Shown: positions 1 to 5,148 of the stretch, one piece after another
Numbering within the stretch: position 1 is the first letter of the stretch
How the letters are laid out: every line of letters starts with the position of its first letter
From: Firmicutes bacterium UBA1047
GTDB taxonomy: Bacteria; Bacillota; Clostridia; Tissierellales; Sedimentibacteraceae
NCBI GenBank assembly: GCA_002316585.1
Contig: DCDU01000155.1
Location: 896 to 13,053, forward strand
Reading direction: 5' to 3'
DNA: 12,158 nt
Translations under genes and position numbers: made by a program
The notes under the pieces: generated by a model
What the model was told of the DNA's origin: nothing
Database searches by the model: none
What the model saw: only the letters and a program-made list of their open reading frames with translations

Positions 1-187
1 TTATAAATTTCTTTAATATTTCTATCATCTCCGGAGCGACTGCTCTCTTGTCTATTGTAACAGCTCCAAATGTACCATACTTGGAAAATCTTTTTATTTG
101 CAGCTTGGCGGCATTCTTATAAAGCCGCAGTTGTATCCTGCTTGATTCAAATTCTTCTGGTTCCTCACGCTTCCAAAATTCATTCAT
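1..187 (-). CDS. Small hypothetical element protein, partial (C-terminus off window)
   Basis: An open frame begins with ATG at 187 and stays open to the first base of the window, giving at least 62 residues. It starts MNEFWKREEPEEFESSRIQL and is rich in Lys, Arg and Glu, which suggests a soluble, possibly nucleic-acid-associated protein. The start is supported by a purine-rich ribosome site (AAGGAAGGAAAT) just upstream on the minus strand. It continues the leftward gene series of the element. I do not recognise the family; no membrane segment or catalytic motif is visible. The stop codon lies outside the window. Confidence 0.6.
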   Translation of the reverse strand, partial: MNEFWKREEPEEFESSRIQLRLYKNAAKLQIKRFSKYGTFGAVTIDKRAVAPEMIEILKKFI

Positions 188-379
188 AATTTTATTTCCT
201 TCCTTGTCTTGTTTTTATTTATACATATTTTGTATATTTATAATCTGGTTATCTTTAATTGTGTATTAATAATATTATTGCTTAATTTTTAATGCTTACA
301 TAAGAGGGGTTTATTATAGCTCTAATATACTGATGATTATTTATTCCTATTATGTATAATTATTATGAATTCTTAAACT

Positions 380-571
380 TCAACTCGTTTCGTCAAATAT
401 TGATGATTTAATGATAAACTTATAGCCTTTATCATCAGTAAATTTTATCTTTGAAATTTTTTCTGCTTCTTCTTCAATATTCAATCCGCTGCCCTCTTGA
501 CCGTTTAAAATCATTTTAAAGATAAATTCAGACCATTGTCTATCACTCATTGCCTTGTTTTCAACTTCCAT
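380..571 (-). CDS. Small hypothetical element protein (63 aa)
   Basis: A 63-residue acidic protein starting MEVENKAMSDRQWSEFIFKM. A good ribosome site (AGGTGAGAG) lies 5-6 bases before the ATG on the minus strand, and the direction matches the other leftward genes of the element, so this is probably a real gene. The central segment GLNIEEEAEKISKIKF is likely helical. No cysteine, membrane segment or known motif is visible. It lies alone after a 372-base gene-free stretch and 190 bases before the next leftward gene. Function is unknown. Confidence 0.55.
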   Translation of the reverse strand: MEVENKAMSDRQWSEFIFKMILNGQEGSGLNIEEEAEKISKIKFTDDKGYKFIIKSSIFDETS

Positions 572-943
572 ATTCTCTCACCTGCCTTTAATTTTGAATT
601 TATTGATACCTGCCTATATGGCAACCAAAAACCAAAATTTTATATCAATGCGTTTATTCAAATAATTCATGGAAAATTCTTATTAAATATTTCTTACTTT
701 TAAGTCTCATGCCTATGGCATAATATATAAAGGTTATGTATTATTGCAGTATTCAGACATTTATAAATAATTTTTCATTATAGAAGCCATGTGCCTTGAT
801 ATTATTACGTTTGATTGATTTTAAATGAGTTTTTGATTGCAGTATTCTTACATTATTCCATTTTCATAAAAAGACCATTTTCATTGCTTGGATACCGTAT
901 CTTTACAGTAATGAATATTGTATTTTTGCGGCAAGTTTTTAAT
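572..943. other. Gene-free stretch with short repeats inside the element
   Basis: I find no credible coding region on either strand in these 372 bases. The stretch is very A+T rich. It contains a 19-bp direct repeat (743-761 and 836-854) and two related small palindromes, TGCC-TATAT-GGCA at 611-623 and TGCC-TAT-GGCA at 710-720. It lies just downstream of the winged-helix gene at 944-1366. Such a place could hold binding sites for that protein, a replication origin or an untranslated RNA, but the sequence alone does not decide this. Confidence 0.4.
743..854. repeat. 19-bp direct repeat pair
   Basis: The copies at 743-761 and 836-854 share ATTGCAGTATTC, then differ at two bases (AG versus TT) before ACATT: 17 of 19 identical, 93 bp apart. 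Both are in non-coding DNA downstream of the replication-type gene. They may be protein-binding sites; no function is known. Confidence 0.5.
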
Positions 944-1366
944 TTAGACCTTTTGCATAGATAATCTCCTAAACTCATTTTTTACTTCAAAGTTTTCTGT
1001 TCCGTACAATTTCCACATATCAGAAAAGCCATAAATATTACATGTCTTTGTAGCATATCCATTGCGAACAACCTTGATAAAACCATGTTCAATCAAATTA
1101 TCTATGCTCTTATAAAATGTGCGTTGATTCATGAATTTTTCATATTCGCTTTTTGGCATTGATATGTCGTCAAAATTGCTCTTTTCAATATATCCTTTTA
1201 TCACCTTTCGTTGATGTTTTCTAAGCATATGCAGATACAAATCTCTATCATGAGCATTTAATTCCTGCCATGCCTCGCTGTCGAACATATCGTGAAAAAG
1301 CTGCATAAAATTTGAATTGCCTTTTGTCTGCCAGTTTTCATAAATTTTTTTCACTCTTTTTCCCAT
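944..1366 (-). CDS. Winged-helix replication-initiator-like protein (140 aa)
   Basis: A 140-residue basic protein. Residues about 20-60 (FMQLFHDMFDSEAWQELN and following) are helical, and residues about 75-112 (the MNQRTFYKSIDNLIEHGFIK segment and the hydrophobic strand VVRNGYATKTCNIYGF) look like the recognition helix and wing of a winged helix-turn-helix. Similar domains occur in replication initiators of plasmids, phages and integrated Firmicute elements, so a role in element replication or control is inferred, not shown. It starts at ATG 1366 behind a modest AAAGG site and sits 29 bases after the preceding leftward gene. The gene-free, repeat-bearing stretch downstream could be its target. 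No catalytic residues for nicking or helicase activity are visible. Confidence 0.6.
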   Translation of the reverse strand: MGKRVKKIYENWQTKGNSNFMQLFHDMFDSEAWQELNAHDRDLYLHMLRKHQRKVIKGYIEKSNFDDISMPKSEYEKFMNQRTFYKSIDNLIEHGFIKVVRNGYATKTCNIYGFSDMWKLYGTENFEVKNEFRRLSMQKV

Positions 1367-1395
1367 AAAATCACAACCTTTTAACCTTCCGCAAA

Positions 1396-1641
1396 TTAGT
1401 CATACTTAAATAAAGATGTTCGTAAAAACTTACTAAGTTCTTTACTGGGGAATTCATAACTTCGTGAATATATTTCACCGTCAACAATATCCTGCTTTAT
1501 ATACGGATGTCCAGCCTTCTCCATCCTTCGCATGACTGCCGCCTTGCTGGTATATATTTTTAGTTTACGTTCAAAATAGTCCAACAAAATCAAAGTTTCT
1601 GATTCTTCTGGTAATGCTACTTGTCTTAAAACCTTTTTCAT
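1396..1641 (-). CDS. Small hypothetical element protein (81 aa)
   Basis: An 81-residue basic protein beginning MKKVLRQVALPEESETLILL, with a ribosome site AGAGGTGAGAG in front of ATG 1641. It has alternating helix-like segments (LLDYFERKLKIYTSKAAVMR) and an aromatic C-terminus (KFLRTSLFKYD). It lies between the excisionase-like gene and the winged-helix gene, all in the same direction, consistent with one leftward operon. No recognised domain; a DNA-associated accessory role is only a guess from the context. Confidence 0.6.
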   Translation of the reverse strand: MKKVLRQVALPEESETLILLDYFERKLKIYTSKAAVMRRMEKAGHPYIKQDIVDGEIYSRSYEFPSKELSKFLRTSLFKYD

Positions 1642-1780
1642 TATCTCTCACCTCTCAAAATCAATTTTACGTTGCTCTCACGCCCGTATGAAGAAGATAG
1701 AACAATCAAATTGCCTTTATTGATACAAAGTATCGAACATAGTATAATTTTTCTTTACTTCCGCAATAGGCGGGTAATTT

Positions 1781-1975
1781 TTATAATTCCTTACCTTCAA
1801 TAGTCGCTTCATCAAGCCATTGTTCAAATAGCTTACGATTTAATTTTGTATAAGCTCCGACCTTGACCGCAGGAATTGAATTATCAGAATTTACCAACTC
1901 ATATAATTTCGTCCTGCCAATTCCATAAACTGCTGCAGCCGCCGGTATGCTAATTAAATACTGTTGATTTTTCAT
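1781..1975 (-). CDS. Excisionase-like helix-turn-helix protein (64 aa)
   Basis: A 64-residue protein with the pattern of the MerR-like/excisionase DNA-binding family. Residues 8-30 (SIPAAAAVYGIGRTKLYELV) form the helix-turn-helix, followed by a short wing (IPAVKVGAYTKLNRKLFEQW) that resembles the usual kvG..tri....ie.wl ending. Such proteins bind near attachment sites and steer the integrase towards excision, or act as small regulators. The start ATG 1975 has an excellent ribosome site, AAGGAGGTGA, and lies 14 bases after the stop of the Cro-like gene, so the two are probably co-transcribed from the promoter at 2240-2268. Its presence with the integrase at 3036-4217 supports an element able to excise. 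Confidence 0.75.
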   Translation of the reverse strand: MKNQQYLISIPAAAAVYGIGRTKLYELVNSDNSIPAVKVGAYTKLNRKLFEQWLDEATIEGKEL

Positions 1976-1989
1976 GCTATTTCACCTCC

Positions 1990-2199
1990 TTAATTTTTAA
2001 AAAATATTGATTCTTTTTCCTGTGGACTGTTAATATTAAGAATTTTACATAGGGTTGTAATTTCGCTTGCTTTGAATTCAGTGTCATTATTAATTTTCTT
2101 CTGCAAACCAAAGTATGTTAATCCTAAAGACTTTGCTATAAATTTGTATTTTAGTCCTGACAAATCAATAACTTTCCTAAGCTTATTTGAATCAGTCAA
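1990..2199 (-). CDS. Cro-like HTH regulator, TTG start (69 aa)
   Basis: A small lambda-Cro/XRE-type DNA-binding protein. Residues 10-55 carry the HTH (LSGLKYKFIAKSLGLTYFG) followed by KKINNDTEFKASEITTLCKI, typical of phage control proteins. I choose TTG at 2199 rather than the upstream in-frame ATG at 2244 for two reasons. TTG is preceded at ideal distance by TTAGGAGGTGA (2202-2213 complement), and the ATG falls inside the -10 box of the promoter that drives the gene. It is the first gene of the leftward operon and diverges from the XRE repressor at 2497, the usual cI/Cro switch arrangement. Its targets are presumably in the 2200-2496 region. Confidence 0.75.
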   Translation of the reverse strand: MTDSNKLRKVIDLSGLKYKFIAKSLGLTYFGLQKKINNDTEFKASEITTLCKILNINSPQEKESIFFKN

Positions 2200-2239
2200 A
2201 TCTTCACCTCCTAACACATGTGATTTTTGTTCTGCATTA

Positions 2240-2268
2240 AGCATAGCATTATTTGCTCACAATTTCAA
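2240..2268 (-). promoter_or_regulatory. Sigma-A promoter of the leftward element operon
   Basis: On the minus strand TTGAAA (2263-2268) and TATGCT (2240-2245) are separated by exactly 17 bases. The predicted start near 2233 gives a leader of about 34 bases to the TTG start at 2199. The match is by eye. Confidence 0.65.
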
Positions 2269-2304
2269 TTTAAATCTAATTATTTTTAAAATATAATTGC
2301 AATT

Positions 2305-2376
2305 ATTTCGTAAAACATAATATATTTTTTCTTTTAGTACCGTTTTTGTGTAAATTAATTCATATAGTTACGAAAT
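2305..2376. promoter_or_regulatory. Possible operator pair in the divergent control region
   Basis: ATTTCGTAA (2305-2313) and its exact reverse complement TTACGAAAT (2368-2376) face each other 54 bases apart between the divergent repressor and Cro-like genes. A further 15-bp palindrome, ACTATTTTAAATAGT, lies at 2399-2413 upstream of the repressor promoter. Either could be bound by the repressor or by the Cro-like protein. A+T richness makes chance matches likely for the second, less so for the first. Confidence 0.4.
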
Positions 2377-2434
2377 GTGTATTTGAGGTAATAAATTTAC
2401 TATTTTAAATAGTGATTTTAAATCAATATTTTAG

Positions 2435-2463
2435 TTGATTTTTAAGATAATGTTTGTTACACT
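2435..2463 (+). promoter_or_regulatory. Promoter of the repressor gene
   Basis: TTGATT (2435-2440) and TACACT (2458-2463) have a 17-base spacer. The predicted start near 2470 falls at the first of two ribosome-site copies, leaving a very short leader. The integrase may be co-transcribed, since it follows after 68 bases. Confidence 0.6.
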
Positions 2464-2470
2464 TTTATTA

Positions 2471-2506
2471 GGAGGTAATTCTATGGAGGTAATACTATGG
2501 AAGTAA
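2471..2506 (+). promoter_or_regulatory. Duplicated ribosome site with a seven-codon leader ORF
   Basis: The 14-mers GGAGGTAATTCTAT (2471-2484) and GGAGGTAATACTAT (2485-2498) are tandem copies differing at one base, and each is followed by G to make an ATG. The first ATG (2483) reads MEVILWK and stops at 2504-2506, overlapping the repressor start (ATG 2497) in another frame. Translation of this mini-ORF could couple to or compete with repressor translation. Confidence 0.55.
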
Positions 2507-2967
2507 TAGGCGAAAACATCAAAAAAAGAAGAAAAGAGCTCCGGCTCACTCAAGAAGAATTAGCTAAAAAGTTAGGATACAAGTCAAGAACAACAATTGC
2601 CAAAATTGAATCAGGCGAAAATGAACTTAATCATACAAAGCTTGCAGCCTTTGCTGAAGCTTTAGAAACAACACCGCTGAATTTAATGGAATGGAATTTT
2701 AATGCAAAAAGACATTTGCAACAAATAAGAGAAAATCGAGATACAGTAATTATACAAAACTTGCTTGGTTTTATGGGATGCAAAATCGAAATGATGTTGT
2801 CTGAGGAAGAACACAAAATTATTGGATATAAAGTTGAACACAAAGAAAACTCATTTAATATAACAGTAGAGGAATTTTATAAACTTATTAATAGTATTAA
2901 GTCATATATTAAATTTACAATTTATGAACTTATAGAAAAACAAAGTGAAGCAATGCGTAATAAATGA
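2497..2967 (+). CDS. XRE-family repressor, short form (156 aa)
   Basis: An element repressor with an N-terminal HTH_3 domain at residues 3-60 (IGENIKKRRKELRLTQEELA, then SRTTIAKIESGENEL). The C-terminal part, residues about 65-156, is helical and charged, with no S24 peptidase signature such as an AxG cleavage site or a Ser-Lys pair. Self-cleavage in the SOS response is therefore unlikely; induction must come by another route, for instance an antirepressor or a ligand. It is transcribed away from the Cro-like gene and towards the integrase. The ATG at 2497 is preceded by its own GGAGGT (2485-2490), which is itself one of two tandem copies. It probably holds the leftward operon silent. Confidence 0.8.
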   Translation: MEVIGENIKKRRKELRLTQEELAKKLGYKSRTTIAKIESGENELNHTKLAAFAEALETTPLNLMEWNFNAKRHLQQIRENRDTVIIQNLLGFMGCKIEMMLSEEEHKIIGYKVEHKENSFNITVEEFYKLINSIKSYIKFTIYELIEKQSEAMRNK

Positions 2968-2985
2968 GGAATGTTCTATATATGG

Positions 2986-3021
2986 AGCTAATTATAAGAT
3001 ATATATATAAGATATATAGCT
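2986..3021 (+). repeat. A+T-rich direct and inverted repeat before the integrase
   Basis: TATAAGATATAT occurs at 2993-3004 and again at 3006-3017, flanked by AGCTA (2986-2990) and TAGCT (3017-3021). It lies just before the integrase ribosome site. It could form a weak hairpin affecting integrase expression, or be a protein site. The low base complexity makes this uncertain. Confidence 0.3.
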
Positions 3022-3035
3022 AAGGAGGGATAAAA

Positions 3036-4217
3036 GTGGCAAAAAAACCAAAAACAAATCATAATGTAGGCGGATATTCATATTATAAAACTACTTTAAC
3101 AATAGGCAAAGATTCAAACGGAAAAGCAATTAGAAAATATTTTTATGGTACTTCTAAAACAGACGCAGAAAAACAGAAAAGACAATATATTAAGGATATG
3201 GAAGCAGGATTGAAGCCTAAACTTGCAACTCAATCACTAAGTCAAGCAATGAAACAATGGCTCTGGGAAACTGAAAAAAATGCAGGGAATAAAAGCTCTA
3301 CATTTGAACGATATGAAGGCATTTTTCGAAATTTTATAGAAAATTCAAACATTGGAATAATTCAAATATCAGAAATTGAAAATGCAGCTATTCAGAAATA
3401 TTACAATGAATTGAAAATAGAAGGTAAAACAATTTCACAAATTAAAAACCTTCATAAATTATTAAATAAATTTTTTGGTTATGCTGAAATTTCTGGATAT
3501 GTTATCAAAAACCCTTGTAAAGGTTTAAAGATTGCAAAAGATGATGAAGAAGAACTTGAAACAGATGAGGATAAAATAATTGAAACATTCACCAAAGAAG
3601 AAACAAAGCAAATTATCAATAACTTAAACTTTGATGATAAAATGAGATATATTGTTTTGTTTGCTTTATTTTCTGGAGCTCGTCAAGGCGAACTTCTGGC
3701 ACTTAAAAAAGAGGATATTCAAGGCGATATTATGACCATAAATAAAACTCTTAGAAATGTAAAAGTATTTGATGACAAAGAAATTAAAAAATCCCATTAT
3801 GAAGCAAGAATTACAAAACCTAAAACCAAAACATCAAATCGTGAAATACCTATACCCGACATATTAAAAATTGAACTTAAAAGATTATATAAACTTAATG
3901 CAGAGGAAAAATTAAGACTTGGTGAAGCATATATTGATAATGACTTATTATTCCCATCACCGACAGGAAATTACTTTGATGCAAGCAATTTAAGGAAATC
4001 ATGGAGGAAAATATTAAATAATGCAAATGTACCCTATAAAAAATTTCATGCATTAAGGCATACTTACGCTACAAGGCTATTTGAAAGCGGAGCTAATATA
4101 TTGACCGTTGCCCGACTTCTTGGACATTCTTCTATTGAAACAACTCAAATATATTCTCATGTTTCACAAAACGTAAAAAGAGAAGAAATTCAATGCTTAA
4201 ATGATATGCTAAAATAA
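3036..4217 (+). CDS. int: Tyrosine-type site-specific integrase (393 aa)
   Basis: A phage/Tn916-type tyrosine recombinase that inserts and excises the element by strand exchange at the attachment site. Residues about 8-60 are the arm-binding domain (GGYSYYKTTLTIGKDSNGK, KYFYGTSKTDAEKQ). Residues about 65-165 are the SAM-like core-binding domain. The catalytic domain runs from about 183 to the end. Visible active-site residues are R216 (SGARQGELLAL), a lysine in the strand around 261-265, H338 and R341 (FHALRHTYATRLF), H364 (ARLLGHSSIETT) and the nucleophile Y373 (TQIYSHVS), so the enzyme looks complete and active. The start is GTG 3036 behind AAGGAGGG. It follows the repressor by 68 bases and ends 79 bases from the tRNA-Arg 3' end, the classic position for an integrase beside its attachment site. 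Confidence 0.93.
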   Translation: MAKKPKTNHNVGGYSYYKTTLTIGKDSNGKAIRKYFYGTSKTDAEKQKRQYIKDMEAGLKPKLATQSLSQAMKQWLWETEKNAGNKSSTFERYEGIFRNFIENSNIGIIQISEIENAAIQKYYNELKIEGKTISQIKNLHKLLNKFFGYAEISGYVIKNPCKGLKIAKDDEEELETDEDKIIETFTKEETKQIINNLNFDDKMRYIVLFALFSGARQGELLALKKEDIQGDIMTINKTLRNVKVFDDKEIKKSHYEARITKPKTKTSNREIPIPDILKIELKRLYKLNAEEKLRLGEAYIDNDLLFPSPTGNYFDASNLRKSWRKILNNANVPYKKFHALRHTYATRLFESGANILTVARLLGHSSIETTQIYSHVSQNVKREEIQCLNDMLK

Positions 4218-4238
4218 TTAAAATATCAAAAGGGGTAA

Positions 4239-4270
4239 AAAAGAGGTAAATATCAAAATTCACCTCTTTT
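4239..4270. terminator. Bidirectional terminator between integrase and tRNA
   Basis: AAAAGAGGT (4239-4247) pairs perfectly with ACCTCTTTT (4262-4270) across a 14-base loop. There are U-rich tails on both strands, so it can end both the integrase transcript and the tRNA transcript, which approaches from the right. Confidence 0.7.
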
Positions 4271-4296
4271 CTATTCCTTGAAACTATTACAATCAG

Positions 4297-4320
4297 TGAG
4301 CCATGAGGGATTCGAACCCC
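4297..4320. other. Putative attachment site (attR) in the tRNA 3' end
   Basis: Integrases of this class usually recombine within the T arm and acceptor end of a tRNA gene, and the integrase gene abuts exactly this end. The core of the site is therefore expected here. A direct copy of part of these bases should exist at the other end of the element, outside the window; I see no second copy inside it. The exact core cannot be set from one side. Confidence 0.5.
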
Positions 4321-4369
4321 CGACGCGCAGATTCGAAGTCTGCCACTCTATCCCCTGAGCTAATGGCCC
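4297..4369 (-). tRNA. tRNA-Arg (anticodon UCG)
   Basis: The minus strand folds into a standard 73-base cloverleaf. The acceptor stem GGGCCAT pairs with ATGGCTC, with discriminator A at 4297. The D arm is GCTC/GAGT, the anticodon stem GCAGA/TCTGC with loop CTTCGAA (anticodon UCG, reading CGA), the variable loop has five bases, and the T arm is GGGGG/CCCTC with loop TTCGAAT. The CCA end is not encoded. It serves as the likely integration target of the neighbouring element while remaining an intact gene. Confidence 0.95.
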
Positions 4370-4380
4370 GCGACTAATAA

Positions 4381-4409
4381 ATTATAGTACAATTGGCTGC
4401 AATTTTCAA
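4381..4409 (-). promoter_or_regulatory. Promoter of tRNA-Arg
   Basis: On the minus strand TTGAAA (4404-4409) and a perfect TATAAT (4381-4386) lie 17 bases apart, with a predicted start near 4374, five bases before the mature tRNA end. Confidence 0.8.
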
Positions 4410-4462
4410 TAGAAGAATATAAATTTTTATTTTAAATAATTTTTAATAATTAGTAAAATTTA

Positions 4463-4491
4463 TTGATTTGTCAGTTTATTTATCTTACAAT
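4463..4491 (+). promoter_or_regulatory. Promoter of the selenoprotein gene
   Basis: TTGATT (4463-4468) and TACAAT (4486-4491) are spaced by 17 bases. The predicted start near 4498 lies just at the AAAGGAG ribosome site, so the leader would be about 16 bases. Confidence 0.6.
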
Positions 4492-4513
4492 TGCATTAAA
4501 GGAGCTGATTATT

Positions 4514-4804
4514 ATGTTTAAAATTAAAATAGATACTGAAACTCAAAACTATATTTTACAAAACGGAGGAATTGTTACAATTGATAGTTTTAGAACCGGT
4601 CGATGCTGAATGTCTGTGGCTATGCCGGCTGTACGGTTCGGTGAACCTGAATCAATATCCAATTTTGATTTATATGAAACAGAAAAAATTTCAATTTATA
4701 TATCTAAGATTTTAGAATCTGATAAAGATACAATACATATAAAATTCAGCAGTTTTTTTAAAATCTTCAAAAGACTTGATGCATATGGATTTAAAATATT
4801 ATAA
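4514..4804 (+). CDS. CC/Se-motif selenoprotein, UGA read as selenocysteine at residue 32
   Basis: Read through the in-frame TGA at 4607-4609, this is a 96-residue protein starting MFKIKIDTETQNYILQNGG. The TGA directly follows a Cys codon, giving a Cys31-Sec32 pair after VTIDSFRTGR. It resembles the small family I know as CC/Se motif (seleno)proteins, HesB-like in part, where members carry Cys-Cys or Cys-Sec at this place. Features after the pair also fit that family: a GEP turn, a YETEKISIYIS strand pair and the C-terminal FKIFKRLDAYGFKIL. AAAGGAGCT lies before ATG 4514. The ATG right after the TGA (4610) has no ribosome site and would drop the domain's first strands. The biochemical role is unknown; the adjacent Cys and Sec suggest redox or metal chemistry. 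It has its own promoter and ends in the terminator shared with the facing operon. Confidence 0.85.
4607..4647 (+). promoter_or_regulatory. Candidate bacterial SECIS element
   Basis: After the UGA, GGTTC (4635-4639) pairs perfectly with GAACC (4643-4647) around a GGU loop (4640-4642). The loop begins 31 bases after the UGA, within the usual 16-37-base window, and carries the GGU expected for SelB recognition, as in the GGUC loop of E. coli fdhF. A competing hairpin, GCCG/CGGT with a six-base loop, lies slightly upstream. Confidence 0.65.
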
Positions 4805-4838
4805 AAGCCTTGCAATAATTATTTTGCAGGGCTTTTAT
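4801..4838. terminator. Bidirectional terminator between selenoprotein and AtuA operon
   Basis: Fifteen consecutive pairs, one of them a G-T wobble, join 4801-4815 with 4824-4838 (ATAAAAGCC against GGCTTTTAT, then TTGCAA against TTGCAG) around an eight-base loop, with T-runs on both strands. It overlaps the selenoprotein stop codon and lies 10 bases beyond the stop of the leftward AtuA-related gene. Confidence 0.85.
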
Positions 4839-4848
4839 ATGCTTTATA

Positions 4849-5148
4849 TTATATGTCAATATCCAACAAATATGAGCTTAAGCTTTTGCCGTGTTTATCC
4901 AATGCTAAGGATCTTGTTACTCCCCCGCCTAATGCATCGTACATTACAAAATTAAGTGCTCCTAATTGCGGCAGCTCATATCTTTTAACTTCACCTTTGA
5001 CGATATCTTTAAACCATTCTTTAACTACTTCCGGTGTTACTTTTTCTTTTATTAACTCATAATTTTTAATATCGTATGCTATAAGAGATACATTTGAAAT
5101 ATTCCCTTTATCTCCTGTTCTTGAATGAGCTATTTCCCATAATTTCAT
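4849..5148 (-). CDS. AtuA-related ferredoxin-fold protein (99 aa)
   Basis: A 99-residue protein starting MKLWEIAHSRTGDKGNISNV, the signature opening of the small AtuA-related domain; the GDKG loop and the DALGGGVTRSLALDKHGKSL ending are also typical. In many bacteria this domain is fused to the C-terminus of AtuA; here it is a separate gene. Its ATG shares a base with the stop of the AtuA gene (TAATG), with the ribosome site inside that gene, so translation is coupled and a complex with AtuA is likely. It is the last gene of the operon; a strong terminator follows 10 bases later. The reaction is unknown for the family. Confidence 0.85.
   Translation of the reverse strand: MKLWEIAHSRTGDKGNISNVSLIAYDIKNYELIKEKVTPEVVKEWFKDIVKGEVKRYELPQLGALNFVMYDALGGGVTRSLALDKHGKSLSSYLLDIDI

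Larger units (their letters stand above)
1..4320. mobile_element. Right end of an integrated element at tRNA-Arg
   Basis: This stretch has the layout of an integrative element. An integrase gene sits next to a tRNA 3' end. A repressor and a Cro-like gene diverge from a shared control region, an excisionase-like gene follows, and then come small cargo or replication genes. The A+T-rich small genes are all read leftward and continue past the window start. No conjugation, capsid or packaging gene is visible here, so it cannot be assigned to an ICE, a prophage or a satellite. The right boundary is inferred to lie in the 3' part of the tRNA (about 4297-4320). The matching left boundary is not in the window. 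Confidence 0.8.

Noticed and set aside
1722..1734. GATAC-AAA-GTATC hairpin as a terminator after the excisionase-like gene
   Set aside because: Only five pairs, mostly A-T, and no T-run on the minus strand; it may be a chance palindrome.
2200..2244. ATG at 2244 as start of the Cro-like gene
   Set aside because: It lies within the -10 box of a well-formed promoter and has no ribosome site; TTG at 2199 has an ideal AGGAGGTGA.
4610..4804. A separate 64-residue ORF starting at the ATG after the TGA
   Set aside because: No ribosome site precedes 4610, while AAAGGAG and a promoter precede 4514. The upstream frame encodes the start of the same domain and leads directly into this one through TGA.
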